Source of the DNA: DAHUZJ01 sp050743865
GTDB lineage: Bacteria; Actinomycetota; Acidimicrobiia; Acidimicrobiales; RAAP-2
NCBI GenBank assembly: GCA_050743865.1
Contig: JBOGGE010000002.1
Location: 10,906 to 74,905 of the forward strand
Direction of reading: 5' to 3'
DNA length: 64,000 nt
Part shown: piece after piece, positions 52,480-59,821 of the stretch
How the letters are laid out: the number at the start of each line of letters is the position of its first letter
How positions within the stretch are numbered: the first letter of the stretch is position 1
The notes under the pieces: generated by a model
Told to the model about the DNA's origin: nothing
The model's input: the letters and a program-made list of their open reading frames with translations, nothing else
Database searches by the model: none
Program-made: the position numbers and the translations under genes

Positions 52480-53415
52480 TCATATCGAGGGGCGATCGTA
52501 CCAGCCGTCCTCCCGGCTCCCCGGGGGGCGGGTCGGTGGCCCGCCGGGGACGGCATCGGCCGCCGGGAACGCCAGCTCCCCGAGCACGGCGTCGGACAGA
52601 GCCGGCCAGGCGGCGGCCGCCCACGGGCCGAAGTCCCGGTCGGCCAGAGAACCGCAGGCCACCCCGGCCTCCGGGTCGACCCACAGGAAGGCACCGGACT
52701 GCCCGAAGTGACCGAACGTCCCCGGGTCGTTGCGCCGCCCGGTCCAGTGCGGTTCCTTGCCGTCGCGGATCTCGAAGCCGAGCCCCCAGTCGCACGGAAC
52801 CTGGCGTCCGAACCCGGGCAGGACGCCGGGGAGGTCGGGGAAGGCGACGGTGGTGGCGACGGCCAGCGTCTCGGGGGCGACGACCGTGGGGCGGAGCAGC
52901 TCGGCCCCGAGGGCCAGGAGGTCGGCCAGGGTGCCGTGCATCCCTGAGGCGGGCGACCCGCCGGCCACCAGGCGCGACCCCACGCCGAGCGGCTCGAGCA
53001 CCGCTTCTCGGAGGTAGGAGGCGAACGCCATCCCCGATCGGGCGGCCACCAGCTCGCCGAGCAGCTCGAACCCGGCATTCGAGTAGATGCGGCGCCGGCC
53101 GGGGCCGGTGATCGCCCGTCTCCCCTGCGGAGCCAACCCCGAGGCGTGCGACAGCAGGTGGGCGACCGTCGCCCCGGGAGGTCCGGCGGCGTCGTCGAGG
53201 GCCACGGTGCCCTCCTCCACCGCCACCAGGACCGCCAGCGCGGTGCAGAGCTTGGTGACCGACGCCCACGGGAACGTGCGGTCGACGTCGCCGTACGTCC
53301 CGGCCAGGGCGCAGCCCTTTCCGGGGCCGGCGGCCGGAGAACCGGCGGCGGCGGCCACCACGGCGCCGGCGGCGGCATGCGCCGGCCAGGTGGCAACAGC
53401 GTCGAGGGCCCGCAT
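52480..53415 (-). CDS. Serine hydrolase, beta-lactamase/class C family
   Basis: A 311-residue penicillin-binding-type hydrolase without signal peptide, so probably cytoplasmic. The catalytic SVTK (Ser52-x2-Lys55), YSN (tyrosine motif) and HFGQSG (in place of KTG, as in esterase-like members) are present. Members act as esterases, amidases or DD-peptidases; true beta-lactamase activity is doubtful. ATG 53415 lies 8 bases after TACGCT. It is divergent from cofD, with 53 bases between starts. Confidence 0.88.
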   Translation of the reverse strand: MRALDAVATWPAHAAAGAVVAAAAGSPAAGPGKGCALAGTYGDVDRTFPWASVTKLCTALAVLVAVEEGTVALDDAAGPPGATVAHLLSHASGLAPQGRRAITGPGRRRIYSNAGFELLGELVAARSGMAFASYLREAVLEPLGVGSRLVAGGSPASGMHGTLADLLALGAELLRPTVVAPETLAVATTVAFPDLPGVLPGFGRQVPCDWGLGFEIRDGKEPHWTGRRNDPGTFGHFGQSGAFLWVDPEAGVACGSLADRDFGPWAAAAWPALSDAVLGELAFPAADAVPGGPPTRPPGSREDGWYDRPSI

Positions 53416-53429
53416 CGCCGGCGAGCGTA
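53416..53429 (-). promoter_or_regulatory. Leaderless promoter of the serine hydrolase gene
   Basis: TACGCT (53429-53424 on the minus strand), 8 bases, ATG 53415. Confidence 0.45.
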
Positions 53430-53455
53430 GCGGCGGCCCAGCGGCGTGCCCCACC

Positions 53456-53468
53456 TAGTCTGGCCCCC
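53456..53468 (+). promoter_or_regulatory. Leaderless promoter of cofD
   Basis: TAGTCT (53456-53461), 7 bases, GTG 53469. No RBS-like sequence precedes the start. Confidence 0.55.
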
Positions 53469-54416
53469 GTGCTGGCGGCTCTGGCGGGTGGAGTTGGGGC
53501 GGCCCGGCTGCTGGCCGGGCTGGTCCGGGTGACGGCACCGGCGTCGGTGACGGCGGTGGTCAACACCGGCGACGACATGGTCCTCCACGGGCTCCACATC
53601 AGCCCGGACCTCGACACCGTCACGTACACCCTGGCCGGCGTCGACAACCGCCAGACCGGCTGGGGCGTGGCCGGCGAGACGTGGACGGTCCTGACCGCGC
53701 TCGAGGCCCTGGGGGGCGAGCACTGGTTCCGCCTCGGGGACCAGGACCTGGCCACCCACCTCTACCGGACCCAGCGCCTGGGCGAAGGCGCCAGCCTCAG
53801 CCAGGCCACCGCCGAGCTGGCCCGGGCCCGTGGGGTGGCCGTCCGGCTCCTCCCAATGTCCGACGACCCGGTCCGGACCCGGCTGACCCTGGCCCGGTCG
53901 GCCGCCGGCGTGCCGGCCGGGGCGGAGATCGCCTTCCAGCACTACTTCGTCCGCCTCCGCCACGCCGTGGCGGTGGGGGCCGTCCGCTTCGACGGCGCCG
54001 AGCAGGCTCGGCCCGCCCCCGGCGTGCTCGACGCCCTCACCGGGGCCGACCGGGTGGTCGTCTGCCCGTCGAACCCGATCGTCTCGATCGGTCCGATCCT
54101 GGCCGTTCCCGGGATCGCCGCCGCCCTGGCGGCCCGGCGGGACGACGTCGTGGCTGTGTCCCCCATCGTCGCCGGGGCCGCGCTCAAGGGACCGGCCGAC
54201 CGGCTCCTGGTGGAGCTGGGGCACGAGTCGTCGGTGGTGGGCGTGGCCCGCCTCTATGCCGCCATCGCCGGCACCCTCGTCATCGACGAGGCCGACGGCC
54301 ACCTGGCGCCCAAGGTGGAAGCGGAGGGGGTGCGGGCAGTGGTGGCCCCGGCCGTCATGTCCTCCCCGCAGCGGGCGGCCGCCCTGGCCAAGGTGGTGCT
54401 CGATGCCGGCGGATGA
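53469..54416 (+). CDS. cofD: Phospho-lactyl/enolpyruvyl transferase of coenzyme F420 synthesis (CofD/FbiA)
   Basis: Joins the activated three-carbon unit to the deazaflavin Fo to give F420-0 or its dehydro form. It has 315 residues, close to the family length. Motifs: LAGGVGAARLLAGL at the nucleotide site, VNTGDDM, the HISPDLDTV segment, and VVCPSNPIVSIGPIL. GTG 53469 is supported by a leaderless -10. It overlaps cofE by 14 bases, so the two F420 steps are co-produced. An F420-dependent oxidoreductase is not in the window. Confidence 0.95.
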   Translation: MLAALAGGVGAARLLAGLVRVTAPASVTAVVNTGDDMVLHGLHISPDLDTVTYTLAGVDNRQTGWGVAGETWTVLTALEALGGEHWFRLGDQDLATHLYRTQRLGEGASLSQATAELARARGVAVRLLPMSDDPVRTRLTLARSAAGVPAGAEIAFQHYFVRLRHAVAVGAVRFDGAEQARPAPGVLDALTGADRVVVCPSNPIVSIGPILAVPGIAAALAARRDDVVAVSPIVAGAALKGPADRLLVELGHESSVVGVARLYAAIAGTLVIDEADGHLAPKVEAEGVRAVVAPAVMSSPQRAAALAKVVLDAGG

Positions 54417-55122
54417 ACGATCGGCGCTGACCGTCCTCGCCGTCACCGGCATGGCCGAGATCCGTCCGGGCGACGACGTCGGTGCCGCCCTGGCCGGCGC
54501 CGCCGGCTCCGGCATCCGCCACGGGGACGTGGTGGTCGTCACCCAGAAGGTCGTCTCCAAGGCCGAAGGCCGGCTGGTGCCGGTCGACCCCGACGACCCG
54601 GCAGCGAAGGTGCGCCTGGTCGAGCAGGAGGCGGTCCGGATCCTGCGTCGCCGGGGGGAGCTGCTCATCACCGAGACCGCCCACGGGTTCGTGTGCGCCA
54701 ACGCCGGCGTCGACCTCTCCAACGTCGCCGCCGGGACGGCCGCCCTCCTCCCCGTGGATCCCGACCGCTCCGCCCGCCGGATCCGGGCCGAGCTGGCGCG
54801 CCGGCTCGGGGTCCACGTGGGTGTCGTGGTGTCCGATACCTTCGGCCGCACGTGGCGTCGCGGGGTGACCGACGTCGCCATCGGCTGTGCCGGGGTGGCG
54901 GCGGTGGTCGACCTCCGGGGCACGGCCGACGCCTACGGGCGCCAGCTCCTGGCCACCGAGGTCTGCGTGGTCGACGAGATCGCCGCCGCCGCCGAGCTGG
55001 TGATGGGAAAGGACCGCCACGTGCCGGCGGCGATCGTGCGCGGCGTACCGGGCGAGTGGTTGCGCGACGGCTCGGTCGGCGCCGAGGTCGTGCGGCCGCC
55101 CGCCGAGGACCTGTTCCGCTGA
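54403..55122 (+). CDS. cofE: Coenzyme F420-0:L-glutamate ligase CofE (FbiB N-terminal part only)
   Basis: Adds glutamates to F420-0. The 239-residue chain matches a stand-alone CofE: HGDVVVVTQKVVSKAEGR, ITETAHGFVCANAGVD, VVVSDTFGRTWRRGVTDVAIG. Mycobacterial FbiB carries a second nitroreductase-like domain of about 200 residues that reduces dehydro-F420-0; here the gene stops after CofE, so that step needs another protein or a different three-carbon donor. ATG 54403 gives MPADERSALTVLAVTG and overlaps cofD. Confidence 0.93.
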   Translation: MPADERSALTVLAVTGMAEIRPGDDVGAALAGAAGSGIRHGDVVVVTQKVVSKAEGRLVPVDPDDPAAKVRLVEQEAVRILRRRGELLITETAHGFVCANAGVDLSNVAAGTAALLPVDPDRSARRIRAELARRLGVHVGVVVSDTFGRTWRRGVTDVAIGCAGVAAVVDLRGTADAYGRQLLATEVCVVDEIAAAAELVMGKDRHVPAAIVRGVPGEWLRDGSVGAEVVRPPAEDLFR

Positions 55123-55147
55123 CGCCGCCGCCTTCGGCCGCCGCTTC

Positions 55148-56128
55148 TCAGGTCGCCGGCGGCGGGGTAGCCCCCGCCGACCCGTTCCCGCCGCCCACGA
55201 AGTCGAGAACGGCGTTGGTCCCCTCGGACAGCGTGGTCCACGGCTGCCACCCGAGGTGCAGCGCGGCCCGGCTGGAGTCCAGCGCGCTGCGACGCAGCTC
55301 GCCCGGCCGCGGCGGTGCGTGCTCGGCCGGGGCGCCGACGCCGGCCGCCGCAGCCATCGTGCGGTAGAGCTCGTTGACCGAGGTCTCCCTCCCGGTGCCG
55401 ATATTGCACACCAGGCCCCCACCGCGGGTGGCACCGCGGACGAAGGCGTCGACCACGTCGTCGACGTAGACGTAGTCGCGGGTCTGCTCGCCGTCGCCGT
55501 AGATGGTGACCGGCTGTCCCGTCACCAGCCGCCGGGCGAAGATGGACACCACCCCGGCCTCGCCGTGAGCGTCCTGGCGCGGGCCGTAGACATTGGCCAG
55601 GGCCAGGGCGCAGAACTCGAGTGCGTGCAGCTCCCGGTAGGCGACCAGGTAGTCGATCACCGCCTTCTTCGACACGCCGTAGGGGGACAGCGGCCGGTGC
55701 GGATGGGACTCCCGGACGGGGAGCTCGTCGTCGGCCGTCTCGCCGTAGAGCGTCCCCCCGCTGGCTGCGAACACGACCCGGTCGCAGCCGGCCGCCCGGG
55801 CGGCCTCGAGCACCCGGATGCTGCCCAGAACGTTGACGTCCGCATCGAGCACCGGGTGATCGACCGACACCCGCACGTCGATCTGGGCCGCCAGGTGGTA
55901 CACCACCTGCGGGCGCCGGCGGGCCAGGAGGTCGACGGTCTCGGGCAGGCGGACGTCGAGCTGGTGGATGGTGAGGCGACCAGCGGCGGCCGACCGGGCT
56001 TCCGACAGGTTGGCCAGGGTCCCCGACGACAGGTCGTCGAGGACGTCGACGTCGTGACCCTCGGCCAGCAATCGATCGACCAGCGTCGACCCGATGAACC
56101 CCGCTCCCCCGGTGACCATGGCCCGCAT
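55148..56128 (-). CDS. NAD-dependent epimerase, GalE-like
   Basis: A 326-residue extended SDR. The NAD motif is GGAGFIGSTLVDRL, the catalytic residues lie in FAASGGTLYGE and YGVSKKA (Tyr-x3-Lys), and substrate motifs include LALANVYGPRQDAHGEAGVVS and GDGEQTRDYVYVDDVV, as in UDP-glucose/UDP-N-acetyl-hexosamine 4-epimerases. The serine site reads ASGGT rather than SSA, within family variation. It is 62 bases downstream of the pyrophosphorylase on the same strand. Substrate specificity not assignable. Confidence 0.88.
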   Translation of the reverse strand: MRAMVTGGAGFIGSTLVDRLLAEGHDVDVLDDLSSGTLANLSEARSAAAGRLTIHQLDVRLPETVDLLARRRPQVVYHLAAQIDVRVSVDHPVLDADVNVLGSIRVLEAARAAGCDRVVFAASGGTLYGETADDELPVRESHPHRPLSPYGVSKKAVIDYLVAYRELHALEFCALALANVYGPRQDAHGEAGVVSIFARRLVTGQPVTIYGDGEQTRDYVYVDDVVDAFVRGATRGGGLVCNIGTGRETSVNELYRTMAAAAGVGAPAEHAPPRPGELRRSALDSSRAALHLGWQPWTTLSEGTNAVLDFVGGGNGSAGATPPPAT

Positions 56129-56190
56129 GGACCTGCTCCTCTGCTCTCTCTGGCTCCAGGCGACGGGCGCTCGGACGTGGAGCCGGTCGG

Positions 56191-57267
56191 TCAGGCCGGG
56201 ACCGGCCGGCCGTCGATGACCGCACCCGGCTCCACCACAACGCCGTGCCCGAGCACGGACGTCGGCCGGATGTCGCCACCTTTGCCCACGATGGACCGGG
56301 GGCCGAGCACCGAGCCCGACACCGACGAACCGGCGCCCACCCGGGCACCGGCCAGCAGGACCGAACGGACGACCGTCGCCCCCGCCTCGACGACGCAGCC
56401 GGCCCCGACCACCGAGCGGTCGACGTCGGCCCCCGCCTCCACCTCGGCGCCGTCGCCGACGAGGCAGGTGCTGCTGGCCTTCCCGGCCACGTGGGCGCGG
56501 CCGAGCATCCAGAAGCCTCCGGCCACCCTCCTGGCGCCGTCGACCGGCGACCCCGGACGCCGGCCCTCGAGCAAGTCCAGGTGGGCTTGCAGGTAGGTGG
56601 CCGGGGTGCCGGCGTCGAGCCAGTAGGCCCCGTCCTCCCGGGCGTAGAGCCGGCCCCCCTCGACCATGGCCGGGAACGTCTCCCGCTCGATCGACACCCG
56701 GCGCCCGCCGGCGATCCGATCCAGGACCGACGGCTCGAGGACGTAGGTCCCGGCATTGATCAGCCTGGTCGGGGCCTGCTCGGGGGAGGGCTTCTCCACG
56801 AAGGCCGTCACCCGACCGCGGTCGTCGGTCGCCACCACCCCGAAGGCGGAGGGGTCGGCCACCGGGTGCAGGGCGATCGTGCCCTCGGCCCGCCGCCGGC
56901 GGTGGAACGCCACCAGCGCCTGCAGGTCCAGGTCGGTCAGCACGTCCCCGTTGACCACGACGAACGTGCGGTCCACCTGGGCCTGGCCAGCGGCGAAGCG
57001 GATGGCGCCGGCGGTGTCGAGCGGCTCGGGCTCGACGGCGTAGCTCAGCCGGACGCCGGCGACGACGCCGTCGGGGTAGGCGGCGACGAACGCCTCGGGG
57101 AGGTAGCCGAGCGACAGCACCGCCCGATCGACCCCGTGACCGGCGAGATGGCCCAGCACCCGCTCGATCATCGGCTGCTCCGCCACTGGCAGCAGCTGCT
57201 TGGGGGTGGCGAGGGTGAGCGGCCGGAGGCGGGTTCCCTCTCCCCCGGCCAGGACGACGGCCTGCAC
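56191..57267 (-). CDS. NDP-sugar pyrophosphorylase, GDP-mannose pyrophosphorylase-like
   Basis: Makes an activated sugar from sugar-1-phosphate and NTP. The 358-residue protein has a nucleotidyltransferase domain (about 1-230) with VVLAGGEGTRLRPLT, KQLLPVAEQPMI, VVNGDVLTDLD and FVEKPSP, and a left-handed beta-helix domain (about 240-350). The two-domain layout fits actinobacterial mannose-1-phosphate guanylyltransferases; glucose-1-phosphate thymidylyl- or uridylyltransferase cannot be excluded. GTG 57267 starts two bases after the upstream stop. Confidence 0.88.
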   Translation of the reverse strand: MQAVVLAGGEGTRLRPLTLATPKQLLPVAEQPMIERVLGHLAGHGVDRAVLSLGYLPEAFVAAYPDGVVAGVRLSYAVEPEPLDTAGAIRFAAGQAQVDRTFVVVNGDVLTDLDLQALVAFHRRRRAEGTIALHPVADPSAFGVVATDDRGRVTAFVEKPSPEQAPTRLINAGTYVLEPSVLDRIAGGRRVSIERETFPAMVEGGRLYAREDGAYWLDAGTPATYLQAHLDLLEGRRPGSPVDGARRVAGGFWMLGRAHVAGKASSTCLVGDGAEVEAGADVDRSVVGAGCVVEAGATVVRSVLLAGARVGAGSSVSGSVLGPRSIVGKGGDIRPTSVLGHGVVVEPGAVIDGRPVPA

Positions 57268-57269
57268 CG

Positions 57270-58025
57270 TTACTTCTTCTTGGGTGCCGTGGTCGAGGTG
57301 GCCGGTGCCGTGGTCGAGGTGGCGCTGTTGGAGGTGCTGGCCTTGACCAGGGCGATCACCACCGAGCCGTTCGGCTTGGGCAGCTTCGTCCCCGCTGGCA
57401 CGAAGCCCACGGTGATGAGCTGGTTGTTGGCGAACTTGAGGTCCGCGGGGTCCCCGTTCACGACCACCCGCTTGGCCTTGGCATCGAAGGCATTGGCCCA
57501 GTCGGCCACCTGGACCGAGCCCTTCTTGCCGGCGTCCGGCGTGCCTTTGGGGCAAGCCTGGCCGTTGTGGTAGGTGGTGGTCGACTTGGACGAGGGGACG
57601 GCGATCGCCGACGAGGTCACCCGCATCCCGTGATACCCGTCCACGAACTTGCCGAGCACGGCGTTGTCACCGGCATCGGCGCCGGTCTTCGGGGCGATCG
57701 TGATGACCCCGTCACCCGTCGTGTAGAAGGACTGCTTCGTCGCTGCCGACACGGTGGCGTTGGAGGGCGGGGAGGGTGCCTGGGTGCCACAAACGTCGAA
57801 GTCGAACCCGGCGTACCAGGTGGTGCCGACCGCCGGCTGGACAGTGCTGGCGGCGGCGCTCGGGTGCTGGTACTGGTACCGGGCGTAGACGATCGAGAGG
57901 ATCCCCAGCACCACGATGACCACGAGCGCGGCATACCAGTTGGCCGGGACCTGGCCACGATAGGTGCGTCCGCCGCCGGTGGCGGCGGCGCGTGCGACCC
58001 ACTTCCCGGCGGAGCTCCTCGGCAT
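57270..58025 (-). CDS. Single-span membrane-anchored protein, unknown function
   Basis: A 251-residue protein with a basic cytoplasmic start, one membrane span (NWYAALVVIVVLGILSIVYA, about 29-48) and an extracytoplasmic domain with two cysteines (DVCGTQAP and QACPKGT) that may pair. The end is a Ser/Thr/Ala-rich tail with STTAP repeats and three lysines. ATG 58025 lies 9 bases after TAGTGT. It lies just upstream of, and in line with, the pyrophosphorylase, a pairing I recall from other actinobacteria. No function can be assigned. Confidence 0.7.
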   Translation of the reverse strand: MPRSSAGKWVARAAATGGGRTYRGQVPANWYAALVVIVVLGILSIVYARYQYQHPSAAASTVQPAVGTTWYAGFDFDVCGTQAPSPPSNATVSAATKQSFYTTGDGVITIAPKTGADAGDNAVLGKFVDGYHGMRVTSSAIAVPSSKSTTTYHNGQACPKGTPDAGKKGSVQVADWANAFDAKAKRVVVNGDPADLKFANNQLITVGFVPAGTKLPKPNGSVVIALVKASTSNSATSTTAPATSTTAPKKK

Positions 58026-58040
58026 GGCGCGACGACACTA
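58026..58040 (-). promoter_or_regulatory. Near-leaderless promoter of the membrane-anchored protein and pyrophosphorylase unit
   Basis: TAGTGT (58040-58035 on the minus strand), 9 bases, ATG 58025. Confidence 0.4.
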
Positions 58041-58931
58041 CCAACCGGGCACCGCCCCACTTCCGGCAGCCGCCGGTTCGGCGTCGGCCGCCAGCGGCCC
58101 GCGTCCGACGCGGCAACGCCGCCGGGTCAAGGCCCGGTACAGCCTGGCCGTCTCCGGATGGACCCAGGCGGCCAGGTCGAGGAGGCGGTTGGCAGGCCTG
58201 GTTGCGACCGCTCCCGGACCTGTCCCCGAACCGTCCCCGCCGACCAGGCGAAGAAGCTCGGCCATGGCCGACTCCACCCCGGCCGGATTTCCCTGGCAGT
58301 CGGCCGCCTCCAGGAGCCGGCGGTACAGGCGTTCGTCGTACGGGCTCACCAGGAGTCCCTGGCGCACCGCCACCTCGGCGTCGTGCCCCTGGTCGGCCAC
58401 CAGCCTGGCGTCGGCCAGCCGCAGCGCCGTCTGGACGACCACGTCCTCGATCCGGGCCGCCACCCCTTCCAGTACCGCCCAGTCGGGGCTGCGCAGCCCC
58501 TCGAACGGACGCCCCCTGACCAGGCTCATCGCCTCGGCCCACCCCGCCGGGTCGGAGGACCCGGCGAGGCGGGCGAACCGGCCCCAGTCGGTCCCCACCG
58601 ACGGCGCCAACCGTAGGAAGCCGTGGCTCCGGGGAAGGTGGTCACCGCCGGCGAGCGACCGGCCCAGGGACCGGCGAGCCGCCGAGACGGTGGAGTGCCG
58701 CGTGGGGTCGGCCGGAAGATGATCGGGCCACAGCGCGGTGGCCCAGGCGTCGCTCGTCGCCCCCTGCGGATGCAGCGCCAGGTAGACGACCAGCTCGAGC
58801 GTCCATGCCCGCCGGAAGGGCCTCGGCGCCCCGACGACCCGGACCGGCCCGAGCACCCCCACCTCCACCTCGACCTCCGGACGGCCGATCCCGGGACGGT
58901 CGTCCGCTACCCGCTCGTCGAGCTCCTGCAT
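58038..58931 (-). CDS. BTAD-domain transcriptional regulator (SARP-like)
   Basis: A 297-residue putative regulator. Residues about 25-110 form an OmpR/SARP-like winged helix (VGVLGPVRVVG, WTLELVVYLALHPQG, WPDHLPADPTRHSTVSAARRSL). Residues about 120-240 are a bacterial transcriptional activation (BTAD) TPR-like domain (VVQTALRLADARLVADQGHDAEVAVRQGLLVSPYDERLYRRLL). The start is uncertain: the frame is open to 59054, and ATG 58931 is chosen because it immediately precedes the first conserved strand region. Similar sequences occur as the C-terminal half of LysM-BTAD proteins in actinobacteria. Target genes unknown. Confidence 0.75.
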   Translation of the reverse strand: MQELDERVADDRPGIGRPEVEVEVGVLGPVRVVGAPRPFRRAWTLELVVYLALHPQGATSDAWATALWPDHLPADPTRHSTVSAARRSLGRSLAGGDHLPRSHGFLRLAPSVGTDWGRFARLAGSSDPAGWAEAMSLVRGRPFEGLRSPDWAVLEGVAARIEDVVVQTALRLADARLVADQGHDAEVAVRQGLLVSPYDERLYRRLLEAADCQGNPAGVESAMAELLRLVGGDGSGTGPGAVATRPANRLLDLAAWVHPETARLYRALTRRRCRVGRGPLAADAEPAAAGSGAVPGW

Positions 58932-59168
58932 GGAGAAGAACGGTCGGGCCCATCCCGGCGTTGCCCGCGCCGGTGACGATGGACACCAAGGCGCGAGGTG
59001 AACCGAGGCCGGGTCAACGGGTGGGTGCTGCCGGGTAGAGCCAGGGGTGGTCATTGCCGGCGCGGAGCCGAGCGTTGATCAAGGGCAGTCACCGGTGAGC
59101 CCTCGGCGACCCCTCGTCGGCGAGCCACGCTGACCGGCCCGTTGCAACCACCAGTGAACCTCGCCCGG

Positions 59169-59750
59169 CTACGTCGACGGTTGGCCACCGGTTGCGTGAT
59201 GGACGTGGGCTCGTTGGCCGTCGCGGTCGAAGATCATGATGAGCTCAGCCGGGCCGTCGATCGCCGCGACGGCATGCGGCGTCATGGTGGCGAACTCGGC
59301 GGCCTCGCCGGTCTCGACGGTGACTTCACGTTCGCCGAGCGACAAGCGCACCCGTCCCTCGATGACGAAGAACCAGTCGTGACCGGGGTGGACCTGCTGC
59401 TCGGTCGACCTGCGGGTCGGCTTGAGTCGAACCTTGGCAGCGAGCGTGCTGCCCGTTGGCCGGCTCAGCATCCAGGTTGTGCGTTCGCCCGAGCTGCTGG
59501 GCACCGGGCGAATGACCACGTCGTCGTCGCTGCCCACGTCGAAGAGCGCATCGAGGTCGACCTGAAGGGCCGTGGCCAGCGGCAGCAGGATGTCGAGGCT
59601 GATCGTCCGCTTGCCGGTCTCGACCCGGCTGATGGTGGAGGGACTGAGGTTGGTGCGCGCCGCGAGCTCGTCGAGTGACAGCCCGAGCGTGGTCCGCAAG
59701 CTCCGCAGCCGGGTCCGGACTACCCGTTCGATCTCATTGAGCTGGGCCAT
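59169..59750 (-). CDS. XRE-family regulator with C-terminal cupin sensor
   Basis: A 193-residue regulator. Residues about 8-65 are a helix-turn-helix (LGLSLDELAARTNLSPSTISRVETG). Residues about 105-180 form a cupin barrel (PGHDWFFVIEGRVRLSLGEREVTVETGEAAEF) likely to bind a small ligand. ATG 59750 has a GGAGGG RBS. It is divergent from the oxidoreductase-methyltransferase fusion; three CTTGC/GCAAG half-sites sit between them, so it probably controls both genes. Confidence 0.92.
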   Translation of the reverse strand: MAQLNEIERVVRTRLRSLRTTLGLSLDELAARTNLSPSTISRVETGKRTISLDILLPLATALQVDLDALFDVGSDDDVVIRPVPSSSGERTTWMLSRPTGSTLAAKVRLKPTRRSTEQQVHPGHDWFFVIEGRVRLSLGEREVTVETGEAAEFATMTPHAVAAIDGPAELIMIFDRDGQRAHVHHATGGQPST

Positions 59751-59765
59751 CGTCCCTCCGAGTAT

Positions 59766-59791
59766 CTTGCAAATCTCGCAAGTCCGCTTGC
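59766..59791. promoter_or_regulatory. Candidate operator of the XRE-cupin regulator
   Basis: Three exact half-sites: CTTGC (59766-59770), 7 bases, GCAAG (59778-59782), 4 bases, CTTGC (59787-59791). The last overlaps a TTGCGT -35 at 59788-59793 for the rightward gene. Confidence 0.6.
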
Positions 59792-59821
59792 GTGCCGTGC
59801 CGCCAACTGTATCGTGAGGTC
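59788..59821 (+). promoter_or_regulatory. Leaderless promoter of the oxidoreductase-methyltransferase gene
   Basis: TTGCGT (59788-59793), 16 bases, TATCGT (59810-59815), 6 bases, ATG 59822. Confidence 0.55.

Noticed and set aside
52480..53415. Antibiotic-resistance beta-lactamase
   Set aside because: There is no signal peptide and HFGQSG replaces the KTG box, so an esterase or peptidase-like hydrolase is more likely.
51201..54923. A 1240-codon open frame on the minus strand
   Set aside because: Only the first-of-three GT4 gene (51201-52325) shows real protein features. The rest runs antisense to cofD and across the serine hydrolase and is a high-GC shadow frame.
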